Below, in pieces: positions 16,479 to 28,300 of a stretch of DNA of 42,459 nucleotides. The translations under genes and the position numbers were made by a program. The notes under the pieces were generated by a model. The model did no database searches. It had not been told where the DNA came from and saw only the letters and a list, made by a program, of their open reading frames with translations. The number at the start of each line of letters is the position of its first letter. The first letter of the stretch is position 1. This stretch comes from Bacteroidales bacterium (GTDB taxonomy: Bacteria; Bacteroidota; Bacteroidia; Bacteroidales; VadinHA17), in assembly GCA_025455395.1 (NCBI GenBank), contig JALOMO010000029.1:1-42459 (forward strand), in the 5' to 3' direction.

Positions 16479-18446
16479 CTATTTCTTACCAGCTTTATAG
16501 CCTCTTTGTTTTGCCGCTGCTTCAAGTCTTGCCTGCCATTTGGATTTCACAACCGGTTTCTTCCGGTTCTCCTCTATCTTCCTTAGTATTTCGTTCTCAC
16601 TTACAAAACGGCGTGATATCTCTGTCTGAGCTATAGAGATCACATTAGCCAGGAAGTAATAATAGGTAAGGCCTGCCGAGAAGTTATTAAGGATCAGCAT
16701 GAACATTACGGGCATCATGTACATCATTGCCTTCATACCCGGCATCTGCTCCTGTCCACCCATAGGATTACTGATCTTGGTAGAGATGATCGTTGAGACT
16801 GTCATCAGGAGTGTAAAGAGACTGACATGATCTCCATACATAGGTATTGTAAATGGCAGACTCAGTATAGAGTCGTATGTTGAGAGATCATCTGCCCAGA
16901 GGAATGATTGCTGTCTTAGTTCTATTGATGCCGGAAAGAAACGGAACATGGCAAAGAGAATCGGCATCTGGAGCATCATGGGGAGACATCCTCCCATCGG
17001 GCTCACCCCCGCCTTCTTGTAGAGCTCCATGGTAGCCTGCTGCTTCTTGAGAGCATCTTCCTGTTTTGGGAATTTCTTGGCGAGTTCGTCAACCATCGGC
17101 TTCATTACACGCATCTTTGCCTGCGATATGAATGACCGATGAGTGAGGGGAAATAAAACTACTTTAATTAAAAGAGTAAGGATGAGAATAATGAGGCCAT
17201 AGTTGATGATAAAATTATCAAGGAAGTTGAAGATAGGAATGATAATATACTGGTTTATCCATCTGATAATATTCCGACCCAGAAAAACCAGCTCCTCCAG
17301 TTCCATATCATACTTCTTCAGCAGTGTAAAACTGTTAGGCCCAAAAAACATCTTCATCTTTACTGTTGAAGTCTCAGCCTGTGTATAAGCAATACCAATC
17401 TCTGATTCAAAATACCTGAGATACATGGATGTCGGATCAGCCTTTGTTGACGAGATGAAAGCGTTAAGAAAGTAATCTTCAGCGATAAGTACTGATGAAA
17501 AGAACTGATCCTTGTAGGCAATCCAGTCAGTCCTTAGAAGACTTGAGGTCTCGACATCTTTCTTCTGCCTGACCACCAGATCCTCCACACCCTCCTGATT
17601 AACCTTATACTTCAACCCTGTATATGTTTCCTCGTTCTGTCTTCCCTTTTCCTGCTGCGGAACATACATCTTCCAGTCAAATGCAAGAGAAGTGGTATTC
17701 TGCGGAACAACCGAACCGAGTGCTATGAACCTTGTCTCAAAGTCAACCATGTATTCTCCGGGGTGAAGAGTGTATAGATACTCAATCGACGTACCGGTCT
17801 CAGTCGTCAGACTCATAGTCAGCACTGAAGGTCTGTCATTGACAATAATCGGTTCTGTATAATCCACCGGCTTGAAAAACAGGTCGTTGGTCCTGATAGC
17901 CTTATTGTCCGAGGTAAAGAATTTATACCCGAAGACGGTAGAGTCACCGTCAAATAAAATCACGGGAAGAGAATCAAAAGTCTTATAGTCTTTCAGGAGG
18001 ACAGAATAAATTCTTCCGCCTCTTGATGCGACGGTAAGAATTATCTTGTCGTTCTCAATGGTAAAGAACTCATTCTCCCCTTTGACATTTCCGGAGAAAG
18101 CTCCAAAGGCAGTGGTGTCTGTAAACAGCTGTTGTGGTGATTGTGACCGGACTGCAACAGCATCGGCACCCGCGATTGTCGTATCTGCCTGCTGAACCGG
18201 CTGGCTCATACCAAGTTTGCTGTTCAGTTCTGTTACCCTGGATATTGTCGTCTGGTCTTTCGGCCGGTAGCCAAGTGCTCTTATATATGCCTCTCTTGCT
18301 TCATCGTAATCGCCTGCGGTATAAAGGGAGTCGGCATATTCCGTCTCAGCCTTGAAGAACTTGCCCGTCCGCTGGTTATTATAAACACTGAATCCCAGGA
18401 AGATAAGAAAGATCAGTACAATACCTATAATTGTGTTTTTATCCAT
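16479..18446 (-). CDS. yidC: Membrane protein insertase YidC
   Basis: 655 residues. TM1 is at about residues 6-22 (IIGIVLIFLIFLGFSVYNN). A large periplasmic beta-supersandwich domain (about 110-370) follows, then the conserved insertase core with LLIKVVLFPLTHRSFISQAKMRVMKP and MGGCLPMMLQMPILFAMFRFFP, and a basic C-terminal tail. It inserts membrane proteins with or without Sec. Between TM1 and the beta-domain there is a segment, residues about 35-75 (ADSLYTAGDYDEAREAYIRA), that reads like a single TPR motif and is unusual for YidC. The gene lies 22 nt downstream of pyrG, probably in the same transcript. Confidence 0.97.
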   Translation of the reverse strand: MDKNTIIGIVLIFLIFLGFSVYNNQRTGKFFKAETEYADSLYTAGDYDEAREAYIRALGYRPKDQTTISRVTELNSKLGMSQPVQQADTTIAGADAVAVRSQSPQQLFTDTTAFGAFSGNVKGENEFFTIENDKIILTVASRGGRIYSVLLKDYKTFDSLPVILFDGDSTVFGYKFFTSDNKAIRTNDLFFKPVDYTEPIIVNDRPSVLTMSLTTETGTSIEYLYTLHPGEYMVDFETRFIALGSVVPQNTTSLAFDWKMYVPQQEKGRQNEETYTGLKYKVNQEGVEDLVVRQKKDVETSSLLRTDWIAYKDQFFSSVLIAEDYFLNAFISSTKADPTSMYLRYFESEIGIAYTQAETSTVKMKMFFGPNSFTLLKKYDMELEELVFLGRNIIRWINQYIIIPIFNFLDNFIINYGLIILILTLLIKVVLFPLTHRSFISQAKMRVMKPMVDELAKKFPKQEDALKKQQATMELYKKAGVSPMGGCLPMMLQMPILFAMFRFFPASIELRQQSFLWADDLSTYDSILSLPFTIPMYGDHVSLFTLLMTVSTIISTKISNPMGGQEQMPGMKAMMYMMPVMFMLILNNFSAGLTYYYFLANVISIAQTEISRRFVSENEILRKIEENRKKPVVKSKWQARLEAAAKQRGYKAGKK

Positions 18447-18468
18447 TATTTACCTTTTCTGTTAGATG

Positions 18469-20088
<1,620 letters not shown>

Positions 20089-20105
20089 TTATAATGGCGT
20101 CTGTT

Positions 20106-22103
20106 CTATTCTTCATACATAGAACTGTCAATCAGCTTCACCTTCTCTTCCAGAATCTTAATATTTTTCTTTGCGTCAGCAATTTTCTCCTCCACCTCTT
20201 TGATCATTGTGTCGGCATTTTTTGATTTTGCAAAGAACCCGATATTGTTTTCCCAGAGAACTATATCACTCTCAAGCTGTTTGATCTTAGTGAAGAATTT
20301 CTCACGCTCGTTCCTTACCTTTCGTGCAGCCCTCGGATTTGACATAGCATTGTCAACCTTGCTGCGGTATTTGAGGATATTTTTATCCTGATCGTCAAGC
20401 TTCAGCTTGTCGAACTGCTTATTGAGTGCCTCTTTGTAACTTCGCGCGACCTCATCTTTCTTATTTATGGGAACGTAACCTGTCTCAGCCCATCTTTTCT
20501 GAATATCTTTCAGCCGTTCGAAGCCTTCCTTAAGGTCTTCACCCGGATCAAAAGCTTCCAGTTCAGCTATCAATGCCAGCTTGGTATTCAGGTTATCTTC
20601 ATAAGATGTGTCTCTTCCGGCAAAATACTCTGACTTATGTGTAAAGAATGTATCACATGCTTTACGGAAGCGTTTCCAAATCTTTTCTGAGTATTTCTTA
20701 GGCACGGGCCCTATTTCCTTCCACTCCTTCTGAAGCCTGATGAGCATTTCGGAGGTTTCCTTCCAGTCAGTGCTCTCCTGAAGAGCCTCAGCCTTCATGC
20801 ACAACTCGGTCTTCAGCTGAAGATTCTTTACCTGCACCTCCTTGTTCTCGGCAAAGAATGACCGTTTCTTTTCAAAGAATTTGTCACATGCCTCCCTGAA
20901 CCGCAGGTATATTTTATTATTATGCTTTTTCGGGGCAAAACCTAATGTTCTCCAGAGTTTCTGACACTCAAGAATAGCATCAGACTTCTCCCTGAAGTCA
21001 GCAAAGGTCAGTATCTCTCCCGCGGCAATCTCCTCAACCTTCTCACAGAGGGCTGTTTTGGCATCCAGATTCCTCTTCTGCTCATCTTTCTGTTTCTCGA
21101 AAAACTCATGATGCCTCTTGTTTACCTTGGCAGTCGCCTCGCGAAAACGCTCCCAGATGTCATTCTTGCTCTCATGAGGGACGGGGCCAATCTCCCGCCA
21201 TTGATTATGATAGTCCTGTAACAGTTTAAATGCATTAACAGCATTATGTTCCATTAACAGCTCCTCAGCCTTTTCACAGAGGGCGATCTTCAGCTCCTGG
21301 TTCTTCTTCAGGTCAAGGTCCCTCAGCTCACGGTTTATCTTTATATAATCATAAAATATCTCAACACTGTGGTGATAACTCTCCCACAGGTCTTTCAGAG
21401 CTCCCTGCGGCACAATACCTGTAGAATGCCACTCATTCTGCAGGTTTCTGAATTCCTGGAAGGTTTTGTTAATTGCCTCCTCGCGGTTCACCAGCTCTTT
21501 GATCTTGTCGATTATCTCATGCTTCTTACGGAGGTTCTCCTGTTTTTCGCTCTCCTGTATCTTGTTGTAATCAGTCTTCCTGCTACGGTAGTTTTCAAGG
21601 ATCACCTTGATCTGGTTTTCGAGTTCATCAGGCTCAGACCGGAACTCCTCTATGTTTCCTCCCTCCTTTGCGAAATTGAGTCTCTTTTCGTTAAACTCAG
21701 CCTTTGTCTTCTTATAAAAGACCTCTTTGATCCTGTTTACATCATCTGTGATCTCTGCAGGAGGTCTGTTATCGACAATCAATTTAAGAGTCTCCACCAG
21801 CTCTTTCCTGGAGGAACCGCTGTAATCAACTGGCGGAAGGGTTATTTCATCATAATTGACTGGTTCCTCCCCGGAGACAGGTTCATCGCTAATTTCGTCA
21901 TGAGTCTCAGCCTCTGCCTCCTCCTCTTCAGAATTGTCATCAGCGACACTCTCTTCAACAGCCTCCATTTCAATCAGAGCTGTATCAGCTTCTGATTCTT
22001 CTGAGGAAATAACAACGGATTCATCTCCCTTAATTTCAGATGCTTTGTCTTCAGCATCGAATTGTTCATCATGAACAGAGTTTACCGGATCTTTGGTAGT
22101 CAT
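20106..22103 (-). CDS. DUF349-repeat protein
   Basis: A 665-residue cytoplasmic, highly charged, coiled-coil protein. The first 115 residues are strongly acidic and low in complexity (runs of E, D, S). They are followed by about five DUF349 repeats, each with an IWERFREA(C/T)-type helix and a LCEKAE-type helix. Segments such as GPVPHESKNDIWERFREAT, GFAPKKHNNKIYLRFREA and GPVPKKYSEKIWKRFRKA show the repeat. A coiled coil ends the protein. The function is not well established. The gene is first in a unit with pyrG and yidC and has a good promoter match upstream. Confidence 0.9.
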   Translation of the reverse strand: MTTKDPVNSVHDEQFDAEDKASEIKGDESVVISSEESEADTALIEMEAVEESVADDNSEEEEAEAETHDEISDEPVSGEEPVNYDEITLPPVDYSGSSRKELVETLKLIVDNRPPAEITDDVNRIKEVFYKKTKAEFNEKRLNFAKEGGNIEEFRSEPDELENQIKVILENYRSRKTDYNKIQESEKQENLRKKHEIIDKIKELVNREEAINKTFQEFRNLQNEWHSTGIVPQGALKDLWESYHHSVEIFYDYIKINRELRDLDLKKNQELKIALCEKAEELLMEHNAVNAFKLLQDYHNQWREIGPVPHESKNDIWERFREATAKVNKRHHEFFEKQKDEQKRNLDAKTALCEKVEEIAAGEILTFADFREKSDAILECQKLWRTLGFAPKKHNNKIYLRFREACDKFFEKKRSFFAENKEVQVKNLQLKTELCMKAEALQESTDWKETSEMLIRLQKEWKEIGPVPKKYSEKIWKRFRKACDTFFTHKSEYFAGRDTSYEDNLNTKLALIAELEAFDPGEDLKEGFERLKDIQKRWAETGYVPINKKDEVARSYKEALNKQFDKLKLDDQDKNILKYRSKVDNAMSNPRAARKVRNEREKFFTKIKQLESDIVLWENNIGFFAKSKNADTMIKEVEEKIADAKKNIKILEEKVKLIDSSMYEE

Positions 22104-22171
22104 CTTTAATCCTTTTAGATCAGTGCACTATGCAACGCCGGGCAGCGCCATGCTCCCCATTTTTCAAACCA

Positions 22172-22202
22172 CGAAAATAATGGATTATTGGTAAAACTCA
22201 AA
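22172..22202 (-). promoter_or_regulatory. Predicted promoter for the DUF349-pyrG-yidC unit
   Basis: On the minus strand, TTTG (22199-22202) is followed after exactly 19 nt by TATTTTCG (22172-22179), a 7/8 match to the Bacteroidetes -7 element TAnnTTTG. Spacing fits the class (19-21 nt). The predicted leader is about 60 nt long. Confidence 0.6.
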
Positions 22203-22253
22203 TCATTGCACCATTTAAATAAAACAGGACTATGTGCGAATGATCAAAAGATT

Positions 22254-22261
22254 TAACTTTG
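22254..22261 (+). promoter_or_regulatory. Predicted -7 element for the small membrane protein gene
   Basis: TAACTTTG is a perfect match to TAnnTTTG and lies 25 nt before the start codon of the small ORF at 22287. No clear -33 TTTG is seen at the right distance. The same element and spacing are found upstream of pyrB. Confidence 0.4.
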
Positions 22262-22286
22262 GGCTTCTGTTTCAGTCAAATAAACT

Positions 22287-22466
22287 ATGGAAACGAAAGA
22301 CATTTTAATTTTTGCGTTTGTGTTTCTAGCCCTTGGAATAAGGCTCTATTTAAATTATATGAAGAAGAAAAAGAAGGGGACCGGTCTCAATGGCGTGAAT
22401 ACCACCGGCAGCGGAGGAAAACTCAGTGGCATGCCTGATGATTATGAGCCATACTCAAAAACTTAG
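22287..22466 (+). CDS. Small single-pass membrane protein, 59 residues
   Basis: ATG at 22287 to TAG at 22464-22466. The protein has an N-terminal hydrophobic helix (ILIFAFVFLALGIRLYLNY), a K-rich patch (MKKKKKG), a Gly/Ser/Thr-rich linker, and an acidic/aromatic tail ending MPDDYEPYSKT. The layout suggests a small inner-membrane protein with a cytoplasmic tail. I do not recognise a named family. Support is the clean frame, the -7 promoter match and the organised composition. It lies between divergent housekeeping and C39-exporter genes and ends 10 nt before the convergent exporter stop. Confidence 0.7.
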   Translation: METKDILIFAFVFLALGIRLYLNYMKKKKKGTGLNGVNTTGSGGKLSGMPDDYEPYSKT

Positions 22467-22476
22467 GGTCTGAAGG

Positions 22477-24663
22477 TTATGCTCCCAGTTCGAGCTGGTC
22501 TTTGACAAGCCTGTAATAGGCTCCTTTCCTTACTATCAACTCCTCATGGTTACCGGTCTCGGTTATGCTTCCCTTTTCGAGGACAACAATCAGGTCAGCG
22601 TATCGGACTGTACTGAGGCGGTGTGCAACAATAATCACGGTGCGTCCGGCATAAAATCCGGCCAGGTTCTCGACTATTAACCGTTCATTTGATGCATCGA
22701 GGGCACCTGTCGCTTCATCAAGCAATAGCAATGACGGTTCCTTAAAGATAACCCTTGCGATAAGTATCCTTTGTTTCTGTCCCTGGCTGAGGCCATGCCC
22801 TCCCTGTCCGACCCGGGTATTGAGCCCCGCCGGCAGGTTTTCAAGCAACGACTGAAGATTTGCCACCCTGACAGCCTTCATGACCTGATCGATATCAGGT
22901 GAATCAACACCGGGGGCAATGTTGGCAACAATTGTGTCCGGGAAAATATATCCATCCTGCATAACAACGCCTGTAGCCTTCCTTAATGAAGTTACACTTA
23001 TATCACCAAGACGATTTTCATTGAATGCTATGCTTCCTTTTTCCGGGTTGTAGAATCCCATAAGCAATTTCAGGAAAGTGGTCTTCCCGGAGCCACTCTC
23101 TCCTACAACCGCTGTAATCTTTCCGGGAGGAATCACAAGGTTCAGATCATTAATGATCCACGGCGATCCCGGCCCCTCGTACCTGAATGACAGATCACTG
23201 ACTGATATCCTGATCGGGCCCTTAGCCAAACACACTTTGCTATCATCGTCCGCTCCCTCCGGGTCCATCGCATGAACTTCCGCCAGCCTCTCCAGGCTTA
23301 TTTTTGCATCCTGTGTCGATCGCATGAAGTTTATTATCTGTGACACGGGACCGTTAAGCTGACCTGTTATAAACTGTACTGCAAGCATCATCCCCAGGGT
23401 CATAGTACCATTTATGACAGAAGTGGCAGAAATGACGGTAATGATAATATTGGCAGACTCATGAATAAGTGTCCCGCCGGCAGTCTGATACTGGAATATC
23501 TTCAACCCTTTGACCCTTGTTTTGTGCATCTCCTCCTGAAGTGCCTCCCACTCTCTTCTGTTACTGGCCTCGTTTCCGGCAAGCTTAATCTCCTGCATGC
23601 CGTTGACAATATTGATCATCTTGTTCCCGGTCTCAGCCATCTGCCTGAATCGCATATTGTCAAGCCTTTCCCTCGATGGCATGAAGAGGGTCACATAAAT
23701 TAGGTACAACGAGGTTCCGGCAAGGAAGACCATCAGGACAGGAACACTGTAAAATGCCAGAACAATACCAAAGACCAGAAAATTGAAGAATGAGAAGAGT
23801 ATGGAAAGACTTGATGAGGTAAGATAGCTTTCGATACGGCTGTTGTCTTCAATTCTCTGCAAAATATCTCCGTTCAGTTTACTGTCGAAGTAGGCAATTG
23901 GCAGGTTCATCAGCTTCGCAAGGAAGTCAGACACGATAGAAATATTAAGTTTTGTACCCAGAAGAAGCAGCATCCATCCGCGGGTGAACTCGACAGCCAT
24001 TCTCCCAGTGACAAGAGCCAGTTGCCCGGCAAGAATCAGCCATATAAGCCTGATGTCGTTATTCTTTATACCACTGTCTATAATTGCCTGGGTGAGGAAG
24101 GGAAAAATAAGCTGTATCAGGCTGCCGGCAACGAGCCCTGCAATAAGGAAAGCTATCTGTTTCCGGTATGGTTTAAGGTATGGAAGGAGGAATGAAAAGC
24201 CGCTTCTTGGCAGGGGGTCGTCAGCAATCCGGCTGAATGAAGGCCCCGGTTCCAGAAAAAGGGCCATCCCTGAAGGATCGTTTCCATCATTGACCTGAGC
24301 CCATCCCTTAATGAACTCATCCTTTGTCATCCGAAGGTTCCCGAGAGCCGGGTCACTGACCCAAATCCTGTCCTGAAAAATCCTGTTAATGACGATAAAG
24401 TGGTTCTGTTGCCAGTGAACGATGCATGGCAGAGGGGCTTTCTCCCTCATTGTGCTGAATGGGATTTTGACCCCGGTTACATTGAAACCTATGCTCTCAG
24501 CTGCCGATTTCAGCCCAAGAAAAGATACTCCTTCGCGGGTGATATAGGCCTTTTTCCTTATCGTCTCGAGGGAAATACGCTTGCCGTATCGAAGGGCAAT
24601 CATGCTGATGCAGGCCGGGCCACAGTCCATCGCATCGTATTGTCTGACAAAAGGATATGTCAT
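22477..24663 (-). CDS. Peptidase-containing ABC exporter (C39 peptidase, PCAT)
   Basis: About 728 residues. An N-terminal C39 cysteine peptidase has Cys14 in YDAMDCGPACISMI, His88 in WQQNHFIVI and Asp104 in VSDPALG. A six-helix ABC membrane domain spans about 165-445. The nucleotide-binding domain has Walker A GESGSGKTTFLK, signature LSQGQKQRILIARV, Walker B SLLLLDEATGALD and the switch IVAHRLS. PCATs cleave a double-glycine leader and export the peptide. The open frame reaches a TTG at 24705, but the ATG at 24663 gives the standard family start just before YPFVRQYDAMDCGP. No HlyD-like adaptor is nearby. A candidate substrate with a GG leader is encoded at 28620-28757. Confidence 0.93.
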   Translation of the reverse strand: MTYPFVRQYDAMDCGPACISMIALRYGKRISLETIRKKAYITREGVSFLGLKSAAESIGFNVTGVKIPFSTMREKAPLPCIVHWQQNHFIVINRIFQDRIWVSDPALGNLRMTKDEFIKGWAQVNDGNDPSGMALFLEPGPSFSRIADDPLPRSGFSFLLPYLKPYRKQIAFLIAGLVAGSLIQLIFPFLTQAIIDSGIKNNDIRLIWLILAGQLALVTGRMAVEFTRGWMLLLLGTKLNISIVSDFLAKLMNLPIAYFDSKLNGDILQRIEDNSRIESYLTSSSLSILFSFFNFLVFGIVLAFYSVPVLMVFLAGTSLYLIYVTLFMPSRERLDNMRFRQMAETGNKMINIVNGMQEIKLAGNEASNRREWEALQEEMHKTRVKGLKIFQYQTAGGTLIHESANIIITVISATSVINGTMTLGMMLAVQFITGQLNGPVSQIINFMRSTQDAKISLERLAEVHAMDPEGADDDSKVCLAKGPIRISVSDLSFRYEGPGSPWIINDLNLVIPPGKITAVVGESGSGKTTFLKLLMGFYNPEKGSIAFNENRLGDISVTSLRKATGVVMQDGYIFPDTIVANIAPGVDSPDIDQVMKAVRVANLQSLLENLPAGLNTRVGQGGHGLSQGQKQRILIARVIFKEPSLLLLDEATGALDASNERLIVENLAGFYAGRTVIIVAHRLSTVRYADLIVVLEKGSITETGNHEELIVRKGAYYRLVKDQLELGA

Positions 24664-24740
24664 AGCTGATAGGCGGATTTTTTTCTCTGCTGTAAATATA
24701 TCCAATATTTGTCGACCTGCTCAGCCTGACCGGCTCAAAT

Positions 24741-25373
24741 GTGTTGCGGAAGCGCGATATCGTTATCGACGTCGGAAATGCTATATTTGCCAATTATACC
24801 TCTTGCTTGGGTTTATTTAAAAAGTACTCGGACATTGACATCATTGATGGAATCAGGAGGCAGGACAGCAAGATACTTTCTTACCTCTATGACGCCTATT
24901 ATGAGGTAATCCGCGACCATCTGAAGAAGAACAGCGGATCAGATGATGATGTATACGATGTACTGCAGGAAACGGTTGTAATCCTCTATAAACAGGTTAC
25001 AGGTGACGGTTTAAAGCTTACATCTGACCTTAAAGGCTATTTCTTCGGTATTGCCAAGAATGTATGGAACACCCAGCTCCGCTATAAAGCGCGCCATACT
25101 TCATTTGAAGGCGACATTGCGGAGAGCGACGGACAGGAGGAGATAACAAACGCCACACTCGAAAGGATTGTAACAAGATCATTTGCCCTGCTGAAGGAGG
25201 ACTGCCAGATGGTTCTGAATTTATTCAGTGAAGGTTACAGTTATGAGGAAATAGCAAGGAAGATGGGTCTGAAGAATGAGACATACGCAAGAAGAAAGAA
25301 GTACCTCTGTAAGGAGGCCCTGATGGAGATCATAAAGACTGATCCGGAATATCAGGATCTTGGCCCCCTGTAA
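24741..25373 (+). CDS. ECF-type RNA polymerase sigma factor
   Basis: Up to 210 residues. Sigma region 2 is about 40-110 (ILSYLYDAYYEVIRDHLKK...DDDVYDVLQETVVILYKQV), and region 4 is about 155-200 (LNLFSEGYSYEEIARKMGLKNETYARRKKYL). No ATG start exists. GTG at 24741 gives the longest frame, but the sequence before YSDIDIIDGI looks non-conserved. TTG at 24807 is a credible alternative start, and a TATATTTG element at 24782-24789 would fit it. It diverges from the C39 exporter and converges with the CHAT gene, overlapping it by 22 nt. A likely membrane anti-sigma partner is at 28947. Confidence 0.88.
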   Translation: MLRKRDIVIDVGNAIFANYTSCLGLFKKYSDIDIIDGIRRQDSKILSYLYDAYYEVIRDHLKKNSGSDDDVYDVLQETVVILYKQVTGDGLKLTSDLKGYFFGIAKNVWNTQLRYKARHTSFEGDIAESDGQEEITNATLERIVTRSFALLKEDCQMVLNLFSEGYSYEEIARKMGLKNETYARRKKYLCKEALMEIIKTDPEYQDLGPL

Positions 25374-28300
25374 ACAATTGATGTCACGATCGCCGCTGCC
25401 ACAAGCAGGAGTAAAAATGCGAGATAGAGTTTAACCCTGTCATAATAAAGCGGTGTATCATCGCCATAGATAACCAGAGTTGACCAGTAATACGGATGTG
25501 ACCGGGTCTGGTCTGCAGTACGGAGGAAAGATAAGCGTGCATTGCGCAATGCGGCGCTCTTTGTCATTCCGCTTCTCATATTCCTGTAGAACGATTTTAT
25601 CACGGCAGACGCTGAAATATCTTCCACCTCCCACATAGACATAACAACTGACCTGCTTCCCGCAAAAAGGAATCCTCTGGCAAGACTCAGCAGCCCTTCA
25701 CCGGTGACGAACATTCCCATCCCGGTGTTACACGAACTAAGCACAACCATCATAGCATTCAATGGCAAATTATATACTTCGTATGTATTGAGGAAGCCAT
25801 CATCACTTGCTTTTTCATCAGATGCAAAGATCATTTTTGAAAAGGCCGGATGACGATCATTGACGATGGTGTGCATCGCCAGATGGATTATATCGTACCC
25901 TCCTGCTTTACTTTTGAAAGTACTTTCAGTGGCATTCTCAAGTGTAAAGGCTGTTCCCCCGCATTGTTTTACAGCATCTTCCGCCTCAATGATTGCAAAA
26001 GGCAGGTTGCGCACTTCCCCTCTCAATCCAGGATGGCTTGCCAGAAGTGAATCGGATATCTCCATACCAGCATAGGTGGGGGCAAAAGCCACAAGGTCAT
26101 TGACAATGCTCCGGCTGCGCCCAGGAGTCTCAGAGGAAAGTGTGACGCTGTAAATATAAGAGAACCGGTAACTCTTCAATGCAAATGGGGCGTCACGATA
26201 GAGGAGATCAGGACTTCGGAATTCTTCAGTTATGAGGGTTTCAAAAGGCAAGTATGAGAGAACGTTGTCTGGCGAGATGATTATCTTGTCACCCCTCAGA
26301 TAAGGCACGACAGGCTTAAGCAATACTGCGTAGAGTTCATAGGCCTGATCCATGAAATCAATGAATGGCTGGCGCACATTGCTTGTCTCAGGCATTACGG
26401 AGAGCATCTTCCTGAACCGGGCAAGGGATTCATAGAATGTGGAATCAATATCCTGTTCAATTATATTGGTGCCACGTTTGTTTACCACGAAAATAATTAG
26501 CTTTCCTTCCGTAAGGACATAGCTCAACAGGTTGGCATTCTTCCCGATAACTGAAATTACCTCCGACAGAGGCGTTACCTCATTCCTGAACTTAATATTG
26601 TAGTATGCCGGAAAGCTGGTCTCAAAGACCTTTATGAGAGAATCGCGTGATCTTAGAAGACCGAAAGTCATACTCTCCCATGTTGATATCCTTTGCGAAT
26701 CAGGTTTCGCTTTCATGGTCTCATTTGCAATAAGTTCCTTGTAGAAGCCTATTTCACGTTTGATGTCATTGTCAAGGTTAATTAACTCCTCAGGAAGTGA
26801 AAACCGGGCGGCATTAAGTTCTCTCATCGACGCAAGGAATCCTGCAACTTTACTCCTCTCCGAGTACTCGAACGCGCCCCTGAGCGATTCCTGACTGTTA
26901 TCAAGCCTGTGAAGCTGAAGAAAGTTCTCAATTATTCCGGTGTAGAAATCCCGGGAGAGAACGCTGAGGTTGTTCCTGCTCTCCTCTTCGCTCATCTCAA
27001 GTCTCTGCCGGTCATAGAGCATAACAATCTGATGCCCGGTCTCAACCGCCCTGGTAATGTAATCAGCACTACCCGTTTCAGCTGCCAGCGCATCAAGTGC
27101 CCTGTATTTAAGATTGAGTATATTTATGTCTGACTCAGTAAATGATATGACATTGCTGCTCTGCTGAGAAGTCCCACCTGACTCATCTGTGTCTGTGCTG
27201 ATAATCTCTTCAACCGTCTCTATTACCTTATGATACTGGCGATCATCGAAAAGGGTGCTTGCATAACCGGCAAGAATGAATTTCTTGAATGAGACATCCG
27301 AAGGAAATTTCTCGATATAGGAGAAGCAGTTTTTGTATATTTCCAGTGCCCTGCGTGTATCGCCGGCTGTTTTATGAGCAAAAGCTGCAGCTGATGCCAG
27401 CATCATGCAATATTCACGGCTGTCAGTGCCAAATGTTTCTTTGCAGTATGAAATACCCTCATCAAGAATTGCCTCTCCTTCAGCAACCCTTCCGTTTTCT
27501 GAAAGAAAACCTGCATAGTTAATGTATATCAGGTATTTGTACTGGCTTTCCTTCGAACCATTGAATGAAAGTCCTGTCCTGAAGGAATTCTCAGCTGCCT
27601 CCGTTTGACCAAGGTCACGATGCAGCTGTGATATAGTATTAATAACAAGTTGCCTTGACTCACTGTCGGCAGGGCCGTACTGGTCATACAGCTTAAGGGC
27701 TTCACGGCAATAGACGAGAGATTTTGTGTATTCTGAATTACGGTAAAGACTGAGACCTATCACCTGATATAGATCTGCAACAGCTGACTGCTGAATTTTT
27801 TCAGGGTAAAGGGCTGCAATTTCAAGCCCGCTCTCGGCCATCTTAATGGCGAGGTCAGAATTATTCATCTCAAGACAGATACTGGCAAGATTAAGATAAT
27901 TGCCGGAAAGAGATGAGGAATCGTTTCCCACAACCAGTCGCCTCGCCGACAGGGCTTTAAGACCAGTGCCGTAGGCACGTTCATAGTCTCCTGTCCTGAA
28001 AAGTGCTGCAGCCATATTACTTAGTCCTACGGCATAGCGTCGATCAGCTACTCCGTACAATTCCCTGTATCGTACCGAAGAGGCAAGTTTCTCTATTGCA
28101 AGACTATTCCTGTTGCCAAGGAGGTAGTAATAACCAATAAGATAACAGGCATCCGAGATCAGAAGAGTGTCGTGAATGCTTCCTGTATTAAGCAAGTTTT
28201 CAATCTTTTCTGTAAGAATAGCTCTCTCTTCTTCCTTGTCTCTCTCAAGGATAATTGACTCGAGTTCACCTGTCAGGCGTAAAAGTAGAGTATCATGATT

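Noticed and set aside
21369-21995. 208-residue plus-strand frame opposite the DUF349 gene
   Set aside because: Its leucine-rich appearance comes from reading Glu/Lys codons of the coiled coil on the opposite strand.
24664-24740. Search for the TGTACGG motif between the exporter and the sigma gene
   Set aside because: Only a poor match (TGTTGCGG near 24742) was seen, so autoregulation by this motif is not supported.
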